The notes beneath the pieces were generated by a model. It saw only the letters and a list, made by a program, of their open reading frames with translations. It did no database searches and was not told the origin of the DNA. The position numbers and the translations under genes were made by a program. Shown one piece after another: positions 7,851-14,695 of a stretch of DNA of 16,792 bases. Each line of letters begins with the position of its first letter. The stretch's first letter is position 1. The stretch is from NCBI RefSeq assembly GCF_905207935.1, contig NZ_CAJLNI010000031.1, positions 1 to 16,792 of the forward strand. The letters are read 5' to 3'. The DNA comes from an uncultured Haemophilus sp. GTDB taxonomy: Bacteria > Pseudomonadota > Gammaproteobacteria > Enterobacterales > Pasteurellaceae.

Positions 7851-8654
7851 TTAAATATTGACCATCATACGTTGAATTCGACCTTCCGCAATTTCTTCAT
7901 CGCGGATAGTCATCACTTCACAACCGTTTTCGGTAACCACAATTTGGTGCTCATATTGCGCTGAATGGCTACGGTCTTTGGTTTTTACCGTCCAACCATC
8001 GCCCATAATGCGTACTTCCTTTTTACCCGCATTGATCATTGGCTCAATGGTGAATACCATACCCGGTTGTAAAATCACACCGCCGTCATCAGCATAATAG
8101 TGTAATACTTGCGGTTCGCAGTGGAATTCAGTTCCCACGCCGTGGCCGCAGTATTCACGCACTACGCTAAACCCTTGGCTTTCCGTATATTTTTGTACCG
8201 CTTTACCAATTTCATTTAAACGAATACCTGGCTTAACCGTACGCAATCCCACATAAAGTGCTTCTTGTGCTGCTTCAACTAATTTTTGGCTACGAATATT
8301 GGTTTCACCCACGATATACATCTTAGAATTATCACCGAAATAACCGTCTTTTATTACGGTCACATCAATATTAACAATATCGCCCTGTTTTAATTTTTTA
8401 TCGTCGCTTGGAATACCATGGCAAACCACTTCATTTATAGAAATACAGGTTGCTTTCGGGAAACCATGATAATTTAAGCAAGCAGGAATCACTTTTTGTA
8501 CATTCACCATGTAATCATGACAAATGCGATCTAATTCACCTGTGGTCACCCCTTCTTTTACATAAGGCTCGATCATAACCAAAACATCGGACGCTAATTT
8601 ACACGCTTCACGCAACTTAACAATTTCTTCTTCAGTTCTTAATGGAATGCCCAT
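7851..8654 (-). CDS. map: Type I methionine aminopeptidase Map
   Basis: Cytoplasmic dinuclear-metal peptidase that removes the N-terminal methionine from nascent proteins when the second residue is small. The 267-aa length is normal. All metal ligands fall at the E. coli numbers: D97 (NIDVTV), D108 (GDNSKMYIVG), H171 (YCGHGVGTEFH), E204 (FTIEPM) and E235 (QYEHQIVVTENG); H79 (EVVCHGIP) and H178 are also present. The ATG at 8652-8654 has a strong AAGGAG at 6-nt spacing. It is the first gene of a minus-strand group with the small membrane protein and glnD, and is divergent from erpA. Confidence 0.97.
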   Translation of the reverse strand: MGIPLRTEEEIVKLREACKLASDVLVMIEPYVKEGVTTGELDRICHDYMVNVQKVIPACLNYHGFPKATCISINEVVCHGIPSDDKKLKQGDIVNIDVTVIKDGYFGDNSKMYIVGETNIRSQKLVEAAQEALYVGLRTVKPGIRLNEIGKAVQKYTESQGFSVVREYCGHGVGTEFHCEPQVLHYYADDGGVILQPGMVFTIEPMINAGKKEVRIMGDGWTVKTKDRSHSAQYEHQIVVTENGCEVMTIRDEEIAEGRIQRMMVNI

Positions 8655-8688
8655 TATTTCTCCTTATTTAATTAAAATTTATCTGCGC

Positions 8689-8697
8689 ATAATAGCA
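8689..8697 (-). promoter_or_regulatory. map: Probable extended -10 promoter of map
   Basis: Minus strand reads TGCTATTAT: -10 TATTAT (8694-8689) with the TGn extension (8697-8695) that compensates for a poor -35. It lies 34 bases before the map ATG. Confidence 0.5.
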
Positions 8698-8715
8698 CTA
8701 ATTCCGTGAAAAATC

Positions 8716-8744
8716 TTGAATGAATTAACAGGTTATTAGATAAT
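8716..8744 (+). promoter_or_regulatory. erpA: Probable promoter of erpA-yacL-mrcB
   Basis: -35 TTGAAT (8716-8721) and -10 GATAAT (8739-8744) with a 17-bp spacer; predicted start near 8751, about 30 bases before erpA. I saw no convincing IscR-type site, although erpA is IscR-controlled in E. coli. Confidence 0.55.
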
Positions 8745-8779
8745 ACAAGGATTATTTTTAGGAATGTGGGGATAGAGAT

Positions 8780-9127
8780 ATGTCAGATTTAGATATGGCC
8801 GTGCCGCTAACTTTTACTGATGCGGCAGCCAATAAAGTAAAAAGCTTAATTAGCGAAGAAGAAAACAACGAATTAAAATTACGCGTGTACATCACCGGTG
8901 GTGGCTGCAGCGGTTTCCAATATGGTTTTACCTTTGATGATAAAGTCAATGAAGGCGACCTAACCATTGAAAAAGCTGGTGTGCAATTGGTGATTGATCC
9001 AATGAGTTTACAATACTTAATTGGCGGCACCGTTGATTACACTGAAGGATTGGAGGGTTCTCGTTTTGTGGTGAACAATCCAAATGCAACCAGCACCTGT
9101 GGCTGCGGTTCGTCATTCAGCATCTAA
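8780..9127 (+). CDS. erpA: Iron-sulfur cluster insertion protein ErpA (A-type carrier)
   Basis: Cytoplasmic A-type carrier that accepts Fe-S clusters from the assembly machinery and hands them to apo-proteins; in E. coli it is needed for the isoprenoid enzymes IspG/IspH. The 115-aa protein has the family core VPLTFTDAAANKVKSLI, GGGCSGFQYGF, and C-terminal TCGCGSSFSI. The three cluster-binding cysteines are C43, C107 and C109. The ATG at 8780 follows GGGGAT at about 7-nt spacing. yacL starts one base after its stop codon, implying coupled translation. IscA would share the fold, but the N-terminal and TSTCGCGSSFSI sequences fit ErpA better. Confidence 0.96.
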   Translation: MSDLDMAVPLTFTDAAANKVKSLISEEENNELKLRVYITGGGCSGFQYGFTFDDKVNEGDLTIEKAGVQLVIDPMSLQYLIGGTVDYTEGLEGSRFVVNNPNATSTCGCGSSFSI

Positions 9128-9128
9128 T

Positions 9129-9482
9129 ATGGATTTTCAATTTACCCATTATCTAGGCAATGTGCACGCCAAATGTTCAATGGAACACATTGCGCTAGCC
9201 AATTGGTTTAATTCAGAAGTGCGGTCAAATCCTCAAGCGTTTTTGACCGCACTTTCTGCCTGTGAGCAGATTAAAAATAATGATGAAGTCACGTTAGTTG
9301 GTTCCGAATACACGCTTTTTATCAATACCGATGAAGTGATGATTCGCGCCAATAACCTTGCGATTGAAACAAATGAAATTTTAGAAGACGACTTCCATTA
9401 TTATGATGAAGAAAGTATCGCCTTCTGCGGTACAACAGACTTTATCCACTTTCTTAATGCCTATTTTGAATTTATTGCTTAA
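9129..9482 (+). CDS. yacL: YacL / UPF0231 family protein
   Basis: A 117-aa acidic cytoplasmic protein of unknown biochemical function, in a family conserved in gammaproteobacteria. It shares with E. coli YacL the N-terminal MD(Y/F), FN.EV(R/K), EYTL, DEVMIRAN (83-ish) and HYYDEES blocks, and is of similar length. I start it at the ATG 9129-9131, directly after the erpA stop. An in-frame ATG at 9084 would lie inside erpA and add 15 unconserved residues. mrcB follows after 24 bases, so erpA, yacL and mrcB look like one operon. The coding sequence contains an inverted pair of uptake sequences that could fold into a hairpin. Confidence 0.9.
   Translation: MDFQFTHYLGNVHAKCSMEHIALANWFNSEVRSNPQAFLTALSACEQIKNNDEVTLVGSEYTLFINTDEVMIRANNLAIETNEILEDDFHYYDEESIAFCGTTDFIHFLNAYFEFIA
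9217..9254. repeat. Inverted pair of uptake signal sequences inside yacL
   Basis: The 13-base arm AAGTGCGGTCAAA (9217-9229) is exactly complementary to TTTGACCGCACTT (9242-9254), loop of 12. Both arms carry the exact 9-base core. They encode EVRSN and FLTAL within YacL. No T tract follows, so a terminator role is unlikely. Confidence 0.9.
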
Positions 9483-9506
9483 CCTCATTCTCTGAAGCTA
9501 ACTATT

Positions 9507-11906
9507 ATGTCGGAAACGGAAAACACTTCACCTGAACAACAAGAAACACAAGCGCCAGATAAGCGCCGTTCTTGTAAAATCTTTTTAGCTAAAGCAGCCT
9601 TTACTTTAGGGACGCTTGCCGTATTTTATGGTGGCTATTTAGACTGGCAAATTCGCTCAAAAATGGATGGCCAAATTTGGCGTTTACCGGCAGAAGTGTA
9701 TAGCCGTTTAGAAAGCGTAAAACTGTCTGACAACCTTTCTTTTGATGAAGTCATTCAAATCTTACTCGATAACGAATACCGTCAAACCACAATGATTGCG
9801 GCACCAGGTGATTTTAAACTCGAAGAGGATACCATTGTATTACTTCGTCGTGCATTCCCTTATCCTGACAAGCCAGAGCCACAACGTGTATTACGTTTAC
9901 GTTTTACCGATAACAAACTTTCTCGTATTGAAGATTTAGTCAGCGTAAAAGCGGTTGATGAATTCCGTCTTGCGCCTAAATTAATTGCAATGTTGGAATC
10001 AGATAATGAAGATCGTTTAGCGATTCCGTTACAGCAATACCCTCGTTTACTCATCGATGCCTTATTACTCACAGAGGATCGCCGTTTTTATGAGCATAAT
10101 GGGATTAATCCTGTGGGTATTGTGCGAGCAATGATTGCCAATATTAAAGCAGGTCAAACGGTTCAAGGCGGCAGTACGCTCACACAGCAATTAGTTAAAA
10201 ACCTATTTTTATCCAGCGAACGTTCTCTGACACGTAAAGCCAATGAAGCCTTAATGTCATTGGTGTTAGATTGGCGATATGATAAAAACCGTATCTTAGA
10301 AACCTATCTGAACGAGATTTACCTTGGTCAAAATGGAGATATCCAAATTCACGGTTTTGCGTTAGCGAGCCAATTCTATTTTGGTCGCTCCATCCGTGAA
10401 ATTAGCCTAGACCAAATTGCCCTTTTAGTTGGCATGGTGAAAGGGCCATCCCTTTATAATCCATGGCGAAATCCACAATATGCACTCGATCGCCGAAATG
10501 TGGTGTTAAAACTGATGCTTGATCACCAAATGATTGGGGATGAGCTTTATGAGATGTTGAGTAAACGTCCATTAGGTGTGCAAGCTAAAGGTCAAATTTC
10601 ACGTAAATACCCTGCTTTCATCCAAACCTTACAAGCGGATCTTCGCCGTCAATTAGGGGAAAATAAAACCTCTGCACTACTTGGTGCACGCATTTTTTCC
10701 ACCATGGATTTAAAACAACAGGAACAAGCTGAAAATGCCGTAGTGAATACGGTCAATCAATTGCAAGTACAAACTAAAAATCCACATTTAGAAGGTGCAA
10801 TGATTGTCGCGGATTATCACTTGGGTGAAATACGTGCTGTTGTCGGTGGATTACAAACAGAATATGCCGGATTTAACCGAGCCTTAATGTCAAAACGTCA
10901 AATTGGTTCTTTGGTAAAACCATCCATTTATTTGACTGCACTGATGAATCCGGAACAATTTCGTTTAAATACGCCAATTCAAAACCAACCAATCACGATT
11001 TATGTTAAAGGTAGCCAACCTTGGCAACCTCGTAACTACGATCGCAAATACAGCGGTTCGGTGATGTTGATGGATGCCCTTGCTCGCTCGCTGAATATTC
11101 CAACGGTAAATATTGGAATGAAAGTCGGTTTAAGCAAAGTGATTGATACGCAAAAAGCCATGGGTTGGGATAATGTAGCGATTCCAAAAGTGCCGGCAAC
11201 CTTGCTCGGCTCTTACAGTATTTCACCTTATGATGTGACAAAACTCTACCAAACCATTGCAAATCAAGGTGGCAAAATTGAGTTAAGTACCATTCAAAGC
11301 ATTGCAGATCGCCAAGGCAATATTATTTACGAACACAATACCGTGCCGGATCAAGTGGTGCCGAGAGAAGCAGCTTATCAAACCTTGTATGCGATGCAAC
11401 AAACCGTAGAACGTGGTACCGCGCGTAGCTTACAAAATGATTATGCGGATCTTCGTCTTGCGGGTAAAACGGGGACCACCAATGATGCACGTGATACGTG
11501 GTTCGTGGGTATTGATGGTAAAAATGTCAGCACCATTTGGTTAGGTCGTGATGATAACGGTGAAACCAAATTAACCGGTGCCTCAGGTGCATTACAAATC
11601 TATAAAGATTACTTAAACCGTGTTGTCATTGAAAAACTGAAACTTGGTCAACCTTCTACCATTAAATGGGTTGGCATTAATGCTTACGGTAGTTGGAGTT
11701 GTGGTAGTAGCCGAACAATCCCAGTTTGGGCAAATAAAGATCAAAATTTCTGCGCTTCAGCACAAACAACGAGTACTGCGACTGCCACTGCGGCGCAAAC
11801 CACGCAATCTCCACAACCTGAACAACCAGAATCACCAAAACAAGAAAGTGTATGGGATGTGTTAGATAATAAAGCGCCTGTTGAAGAAGCCGCACCCGCT
11901 CAATAA
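9507..11906 (+). CDS. mrcB: Bifunctional peptidoglycan synthase PBP1B (glycosyltransferase/transpeptidase)
   Basis: Class A penicillin-binding protein that polymerises lipid II and cross-links peptides in the periplasm; the target of beta-lactams. The 799-aa protein has a cytoplasmic N-terminus, one membrane segment (about residues 24-45), a UB2H-like region (about 60-150), a GT51 domain with EDRRFYEHNGI (catalytic E190) and GGSTLTQQLVKNLFL, and a transpeptidase domain with SLVK (S468, K471), SLN (528-530) and KTGT (K654). The tail from about residue 745 is rich in Thr, Ala, Gln and Pro and looks disordered. The UB2H-like region, which in E. coli binds LpoB, distinguishes it from PBP1A. The ATG at 9507 has only a weak ribosome site (TGAAG), 24 bases after yacL; coupling is plausible. 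A terminator follows. Confidence 0.96.
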   Translation: MSETENTSPEQQETQAPDKRRSCKIFLAKAAFTLGTLAVFYGGYLDWQIRSKMDGQIWRLPAEVYSRLESVKLSDNLSFDEVIQILLDNEYRQTTMIAAPGDFKLEEDTIVLLRRAFPYPDKPEPQRVLRLRFTDNKLSRIEDLVSVKAVDEFRLAPKLIAMLESDNEDRLAIPLQQYPRLLIDALLLTEDRRFYEHNGINPVGIVRAMIANIKAGQTVQGGSTLTQQLVKNLFLSSERSLTRKANEALMSLVLDWRYDKNRILETYLNEIYLGQNGDIQIHGFALASQFYFGRSIREISLDQIALLVGMVKGPSLYNPWRNPQYALDRRNVVLKLMLDHQMIGDELYEMLSKRPLGVQAKGQISRKYPAFIQTLQADLRRQLGENKTSALLGARIFSTMDLKQQEQAENAVVNTVNQLQVQTKNPHLEGAMIVADYHLGEIRAVVGGLQTEYAGFNRALMSKRQIGSLVKPSIYLTALMNPEQFRLNTPIQNQPITIYVKGSQPWQPRNYDRKYSGSVMLMDALARSLNIPTVNIGMKVGLSKVIDTQKAMGWDNVAIPKVPATLLGSYSISPYDVTKLYQTIANQGGKIELSTIQSIADRQGNIIYEHNTVPDQVVPREAAYQTLYAMQQTVERGTARSLQNDYADLRLAGKTGTTNDARDTWFVGIDGKNVSTIWLGRDDNGETKLTGASGALQIYKDYLNRVVIEKLKLGQPSTIKWVGINAYGSWSCGSSRTIPVWANKDQNFCASAQTTSTATATAAQTTQSPQPEQPESPKQESVWDVLDNKAPVEEAAPAQ

Positions 11907-11921
11907 ACTCGCTTATTTTTG

Positions 11922-11930
11922 ACCGCACTT
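11922..11930 (-). repeat. DNA uptake signal sequence core, downstream of mrcB
   Basis: Exact ACCGCACTT between the mrcB stop and its terminator. Unlike the hemL/glnD copy it is unpaired, so it does not itself form the terminator. Confidence 0.9.
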
Positions 11931-11940
11931 TTATATCTCC

Positions 11941-11975
11941 ATAAAGCGCCTAACAAGGGCGCTTTATTCTTTTTC
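11941..11975 (+). terminator. Rho-independent terminator after mrcB
   Basis: A 10-bp perfect stem ATAAAGCGCC/GGCGCTTTAT (11941-11950 with 11958-11967), 7-nt loop, followed by TCTTTTT. It separates the mrcB operon from the iron-uptake operon. Confidence 0.88.
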
Positions 11976-12017
11976 ACATAAAATAACCGCCTAGAGATTT
12001 CCAACTCTGGTGAATTT

Positions 12018-12033
12018 TTTGATCTCCATCACA
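12018..12033 (+). promoter_or_regulatory. Candidate FNR or CRP site upstream of the iron-uptake operon
   Basis: TTGAT-CTCC-ATCAC (12019-12032) matches the FNR consensus TTGAT-N4-ATCAA at 9 of 10 positions. The overlapping TTTGA-N6-TCACA (12018-12033) matches the CRP consensus TGTGA-N6-TCACA at 9 of 10. The dyad centre lies about 60 bases before the predicted transcription start, the class I activator position. Sequence alone does not separate the two regulators. Confidence 0.5.
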
Positions 12034-12050
12034 AAAATTAGAATTATTTA

Positions 12051-12079
12051 TTGCCATTTCACTGATATCAAAGGATAAT
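12051..12079 (+). promoter_or_regulatory. Promoter of the iron-uptake operon
   Basis: -35 TTGCCA (12051-12056), 17-bp spacer, -10 GATAAT (12074-12079); predicted start near 12086, giving a leader of about 40 bases to the permease ATG. Confidence 0.65.
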
Positions 12080-12087
12080 TATAAATA
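12073..12087 (+). promoter_or_regulatory. Weak Fur-box-like sequence over the -10
   Basis: GGATAATTATAAATA matches the 7-1-7 Fur model (TGATAAT-N-ATTATCA) at 10 of 14 positions, with a good left half and a poor right half. Its place over the -10 suits a repressor and the genes concern iron, but the match is weak in AT-rich DNA. Confidence 0.3.
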
Positions 12088-12125
12088 GGAATTAATTTCA
12101 TTTGAGGTAATGAGGTAAATAGACG

Positions 12126-14030
12126 ATGCTATTCCGTTCTATTCGATTTTTCTTTTTAATTTTTTCACTCGCCTTTTCTTCTTCACTCCTTGCACAAGAT
12201 AACTATCAACAATGGGTTGATGATATTACGGCTCGCTTGGATAAAACGTCTCAACTTATCCAACAAGGCAATACAGATGATGCCCGTACTGAAGTGCAAA
12301 TGGCTTATTTTGAAGTCTTTGAAAATCTAGAAGGCCCAATTCGTATCAATTTCTCCGCACAAAAAAGTTACCAAATGGAAGCGACTTTTGGCGAGATCCG
12401 TAAAATGATTGGTGAAGGCAGTTCACAAAAAGAGATTCAGGCTAAAATCGATCAACTCAAAAAAGAATTACAAGAAGTGCTGCCATCATTGGTTGAAGGT
12501 CATCAACTCAATGCTGACGGACAACATGGCGTTTATGATAATCAAGCGATTGCCCCTTATTGGCAACAAAGTTTTAAAACCATTGATGATTTAATCGCTC
12601 AAGGGATCGATGCTTATCAAAATGGTGATCTTGCCAATGCCAAAAAATTGTTCCAACAAGCACAATATGATGGCTATAAAAACTCAGAAATGGAAATGTC
12701 CATTCGCCAAAATCGCTCTGCAGAAATCTCAGCTGCGATTAACCAACAGTTTTACAACATCATTCGTTTAAGCGAACAAGCCGATCAAATCACAGAGATT
12801 GGTTATCAAAGCACTCAATTATTACAAGATATTGAAGAAAACTTGCCTAACCTGCCAACGACACGTGAAGAACAAAATGTTCAATCCAATGCAGCACAGC
12901 AAGCAACAGATAATCAACAAGAGCAAGATTGGAATAAGATTAAACAAGAGATCAACCAACGTATTCAACAAGCTATTGCGCTCTATCAACAAGGTGAAAG
13001 CAAAAAAGCGATTCTTTCCGTACAAGACACCTATTTCGACGTGTTTGAAAGCACTGGCATGGAGAACAAAATTGGCTCTCGTGATAGCAATTTTAAAGCG
13101 GAACTTGAAGGCTACTTTACTCGTTTAGTGAGTTTAATGAAAGCTGAACAAGGTGATAAGTTACAAGCTCAAGCTGATGGCCTAAACCAGAATTTAACTA
13201 AAGCGGTTGAAATGTTACAGGGCGAAGAGCAAAGCGATTGGTCTATGTTCTTATATAGCCTTTTAATCATTCTTCGTGAAGGTTTAGAAGCCTTATTAAT
13301 TGTTGCGGCTATCGTGACTTACTTAATTAAAAATAATCACCAAGATAAACTGCCGGTTATTCGTCAGTCTGTTTATGTGGCGCTAATTGCCAGTGTGGTT
13401 ACCGCATTTATCTTCCAACTTATCTTTGAAAACTCGGGTCAAAACCGCGAATTACTCGAAGGCTTTACGATGATTTTTGCCGTCGTCATGCTCTTTATGA
13501 TGAGTTACTGGTTATTGTCGAAAGTCGAAGCACAAAACTGGAAACGTTATTTAGAAGGTAAACTGTCTACTGCTCTTACTACTGGCTCACTCATTGGCCT
13601 ATGGCTTACCAGCTTCTTAGCCGTATATCGTGAAGGGGCGGAAACGGTATTGTTCTACTATGCCCTCGTGGGTGATGCGAAAAGTGCGGTCAGTTTTATC
13701 TACCTTTTCGCAGGTATCATTGTCGGCGCAATTATTCTCACCATTTGCTACTTCGTGATGCGTTATACCGTGGTGAAATTACCGCTTAAACCATTCTTTA
13801 TGTTCACGGGTTCTTTTATGTATTTAATGGCCTTTGTATTCGCCGGTAAATCTGTTTTAGAACTCATTGAAGGCAAACTTTTCGAGCCAACGCTGATTAG
13901 CGGTATGCCTGAAATTTCGTGGTTAGGTATTTATCCTTATATGGAAACCTTGATTCCACAAGCAATCTTACTCGTCGCAGCCGTATTTGCTCTGTTTATT
14001 ATGAAATATCAAAGCAAAAAAGCCGCGTAA
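12126..14030 (+). CDS. FTR1-family iron permease with large periplasmic N-terminal part (FetM/Cj1658-like)
   Basis: Probable inner-membrane iron permease, related to yeast Ftr1 and bacterial EfeU, and in context to C. jejuni Cj1658 and E. coli FetM. Of 634 residues, 1-23 form a signal peptide (LLA before QD). Residues about 24-370 are a hydrophilic, helix-prone periplasmic part with three related units near 34-97, 152-218 and 276-342. Residues 373-628 are the permease with about seven membrane segments. The two FTR1 iron motifs are present as REGLE (384-388) and REGAE (502-506), plus LLEGF (443-447). The ATG at 12126 follows GAGG at about 10 nt. The P19-like gene starts 28 bases downstream. 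An uptake core lies at 13683. EfeU proteins are much shorter and lack this N-terminal part. Direction and iron valence are not shown by sequence. Confidence 0.9.
   Translation: MLFRSIRFFFLIFSLAFSSSLLAQDNYQQWVDDITARLDKTSQLIQQGNTDDARTEVQMAYFEVFENLEGPIRINFSAQKSYQMEATFGEIRKMIGEGSSQKEIQAKIDQLKKELQEVLPSLVEGHQLNADGQHGVYDNQAIAPYWQQSFKTIDDLIAQGIDAYQNGDLANAKKLFQQAQYDGYKNSEMEMSIRQNRSAEISAAINQQFYNIIRLSEQADQITEIGYQSTQLLQDIEENLPNLPTTREEQNVQSNAAQQATDNQQEQDWNKIKQEINQRIQQAIALYQQGESKKAILSVQDTYFDVFESTGMENKIGSRDSNFKAELEGYFTRLVSLMKAEQGDKLQAQADGLNQNLTKAVEMLQGEEQSDWSMFLYSLLIILREGLEALLIVAAIVTYLIKNNHQDKLPVIRQSVYVALIASVVTAFIFQLIFENSGQNRELLEGFTMIFAVVMLFMMSYWLLSKVEAQNWKRYLEGKLSTALTTGSLIGLWLTSFLAVYREGAETVLFYYALVGDAKSAVSFIYLFAGIIVGAIILTICYFVMRYTVVKLPLKPFFMFTGSFMYLMAFVFAGKSVLELIEGKLFEPTLISGMPEISWLGIYPYMETLIPQAILLVAAVFALFIMKYQSKKAA
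13683..13691 (+). repeat. DNA uptake signal sequence core, in the FTR1 permease gene
   Basis: Exact AAGTGCGGT, encoding Lys-Ser-Ala-Val in a loop between membrane segments. Confidence 0.9.
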
Positions 14031-14058
14031 TACCCAACAATCCTTTAGGAGAAAAACA

Positions 14059-14580
14059 ATGAAAAAAGCACTTTTAGCAACAGCATTATTTGCGGGTATT
14101 TTCACCGCATCTACTGCTAACGCATTCCAAGAATATCCAATCGGTGAAGCGGTAACCATGAATGAAATGGAAATTGCGGCGGTTTATCTCAAACCAATCG
14201 ATATGGAACCACGTGGCATGGGTTTACCTGCTGCGAAATCAGATATCCACTTAGAAGCGGATATCCACGCAGTAAAAGGTAACAAAAATGGCTTTGGTGA
14301 TGGTGAATGGATGCCTTACTTAACCATCAACTATACTTTAGTAAATGCTGATACGGGTGAAAAACAAGAAGGTACCTTCATGCCAATGGTAGCGGGTGAC
14401 GGTCCTCACTACGGTGCTAACGTGAAAATGATGGGCGTGGGTAACTATAAATTAACTTACCACATCGACCCACCATCAAAAGCGGGTATGCACCGTCATA
14501 CCGACTCTGAAACGGGTGTAGGCCGTTGGTGGAAACCATTTGATGTAAGCTATGAATTCAAATTCACTGGCATCAAATAA
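14059..14580 (+). CDS. Periplasmic iron-uptake protein, P19/FetP/Tp34 family
   Basis: Periplasmic metal-binding partner of the FTR1 permease. In C. jejuni P19 and E. coli FetP the family is a copper- and iron-binding dimer required for growth under iron limitation. The 173-aa precursor has a signal peptide 1-22 (ANA before FQ). The mature part is an Ig-like beta fold with the family blocks EMEIAAVYLKPIDMEPRGMG, DIHLEADIHA, WMPYLTINY and MPMVAGDGPHYG. Likely metal ligands are H64 and E66 (mature 42 and 44), M108 or M110 and H117; H135 and a histidine-containing MHRHTDS segment lie near the C-terminus. I recall the P19 ligands as His, Glu, Met and His, so the exact assignment needs a structural alignment. 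The ATG at 14059 has an excellent AGGAG at 7 nt, suggesting high expression. Stem-loops follow it. Confidence 0.93.
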   Translation: MKKALLATALFAGIFTASTANAFQEYPIGEAVTMNEMEIAAVYLKPIDMEPRGMGLPAAKSDIHLEADIHAVKGNKNGFGDGEWMPYLTINYTLVNADTGEKQEGTFMPMVAGDGPHYGANVKMMGVGNYKLTYHIDPPSKAGMHRHTDSETGVGRWWKPFDVSYEFKFTGIK

Positions 14581-14585
14581 TCTCA

Positions 14586-14638
14586 GGTAAATATTAATTT
14601 TACCGACTTGCCTTCCCTTGTATTTCAGGGGAAGGCAA
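14586..14638 (+). other. Two stem-loops between the P19-like gene and the DUF2318 gene
   Basis: A weak hairpin GGTAAA/TTTACC (14586-14591 with 14599-14604) is followed by a strong one: TTGCCTTCCC (14608-14617) pairs perfectly with GGGAAGGCAA (14629-14638), loop 11. No T tract follows, so complete termination is unlikely. The strong stem could protect the 3' end of the upstream mRNA or lower expression of downstream genes. Confidence 0.6.
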
Positions 14639-14695
14639 TAGCATTTCATTTAACCTTAAAATATCGTCTGTTTTATCCTATTAAATGGTCAAACT

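Noticed and set aside
9084..9128. YacL start inside erpA
   Set aside because: The 15 added residues are an out-of-frame reading of the conserved erpA C-terminus; the ATG at 9129 begins the conserved MDF block.
10633..10641. Second Apl-type-like uptake sequence in mrcB
   Set aside because: It reads ACAAGCGGA, with the final base mismatched, and lies in conserved coding sequence.
12799..13128. Plus-strand 109-codon frame overlapping the FTR1 permease gene
   Set aside because: Lys- and Asn-rich out-of-frame reading of the permease gene with no independent support.
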